Source: Nephromyces sp. MM_2019 (lineage: Eukaryota > Apicomplexa > Aconoidasida > Nephromycida). Taken from it: 64,000 bases of DNA. The notes beneath the pieces are model-generated. The model saw only the letters and a program-made list of their open reading frames with translations, was not told the origin of the DNA and ran no database searches. A program made the translations under genes and the position numbers. The stretch covers positions 1 through 64,000 of the forward strand of contig JADHZB010001799.1 of NCBI GenBank assembly GCA_015657535.1. The letters are read 5' to 3'. This document shows, piece after piece, positions 63,766 to 64,000 of this stretch. Every line of letters starts with the position of its first letter. Position 1 is the stretch's first letter.

Positions 63766-64000
63766 TTTCCAATTAAAATCCATAATAAAATTTGAATCAG
63801 CATTTTTCTTGATAAACTTATTTAAAATTATTTTAAGCAAATTTCTAGCGGTTTGAGTATATTCTAAGCTTTTTTGTTTAAGTATGTAACTAATTAAAAA
63901 TTTGATAGAGAAGGTAAAAGTCTATATATCTATTTTTTGTAAAATCTTGATGGAAATAACTTTTTGTACACAATAGAATAATTTATAAAAGAAATTTCGG
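63766..64000. other. Intergenic, window end
   Basis: AT-rich sequence after the phosphodiesterase stop; presumably its 3' UTR. Nothing else is visible. Confidence 0.5.

Noticed and set aside
63570..63803. 77-codon minus-strand hydrophobic frame
   Set aside because: Antisense of the last phosphodiesterase exon.

Overview
The window is nuclear DNA of an AT-rich, intron-rich unicellular eukaryote. Nearly every gene is split by short GT-AG introns (about 60-250 bases), TAA, TAG and TGA all act as stops, and the products are typical eukaryotic proteins. The gene set fits an alveolate, most likely an apicomplexan or a close relative: a BT1-type folate/biopterin transporter, a cyclic-nucleotide phosphodiesterase fused to six membrane segments, two Rab11 GTPases and an Atg18/PROPPIN protein. 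The species cannot be named from sequence alone. Products were assigned from conserved motifs remembered from these families; no search was run. Gene models were built by hand by joining exons at splice sites that keep the frame.

Layout. 0-3 kb: the 3' part of an AP-4 complex mu subunit gene whose introns are packed with TA/TG/CA microsatellites. 3.9-7.6 kb: a WD40 protein (+) and an acidic, lysine-rich protein of unknown function (-). 9.4-14.2 kb: the U-box/cyclophilin protein PPIL2 (12 exons), then an unrecognised four-exon gene. 14.2-23.4 kb: a 9-kb stretch without convincing protein genes, holding two identical initiator tRNA-Met genes and a GC-rich island. 23.5-30.2 kb: ribosomal protein eS24, the BT1 transporter, the mitochondrial import protein Tim14/Pam18, and a four-helix membrane protein resembling Orai channels. 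30.2-34.9 kb: empty. 34.9-38.3 kb: a small histone H1-like basic protein and Atg18. 40.3-46.1 kb: two tandem Rab11-type GTPases sharing a nearly identical internal block that includes an intron. 46.1-50.2 kb: mostly empty, with fragments that look like gene debris. 50.2-56.5 kb: the replication factor Cdc45 and the organellar ribosomal protein bL24. 58.2-63.8 kb: the membrane phosphodiesterase.

This is a mixed housekeeping region rather than an operon-like cluster. Three products belong to membrane traffic (AP-4 mu, two Rab11) and one to autophagy or organelle maintenance (Atg18). Two serve organelles (Tim14, bL24). The rest serve transport, signalling, splicing, translation, chromatin and replication. 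I found no convincing new multi-gene system. The strongest unusual signals are the gene-converted Rab11 pair, the Orai-like protein that lacks the usual selectivity-filter glutamate, the altered LRRS motif in Atg18, the microsatellite-filled introns of AP-4 mu, the GC-AG intron in Tim14, and the GC-rich island in the gene desert.
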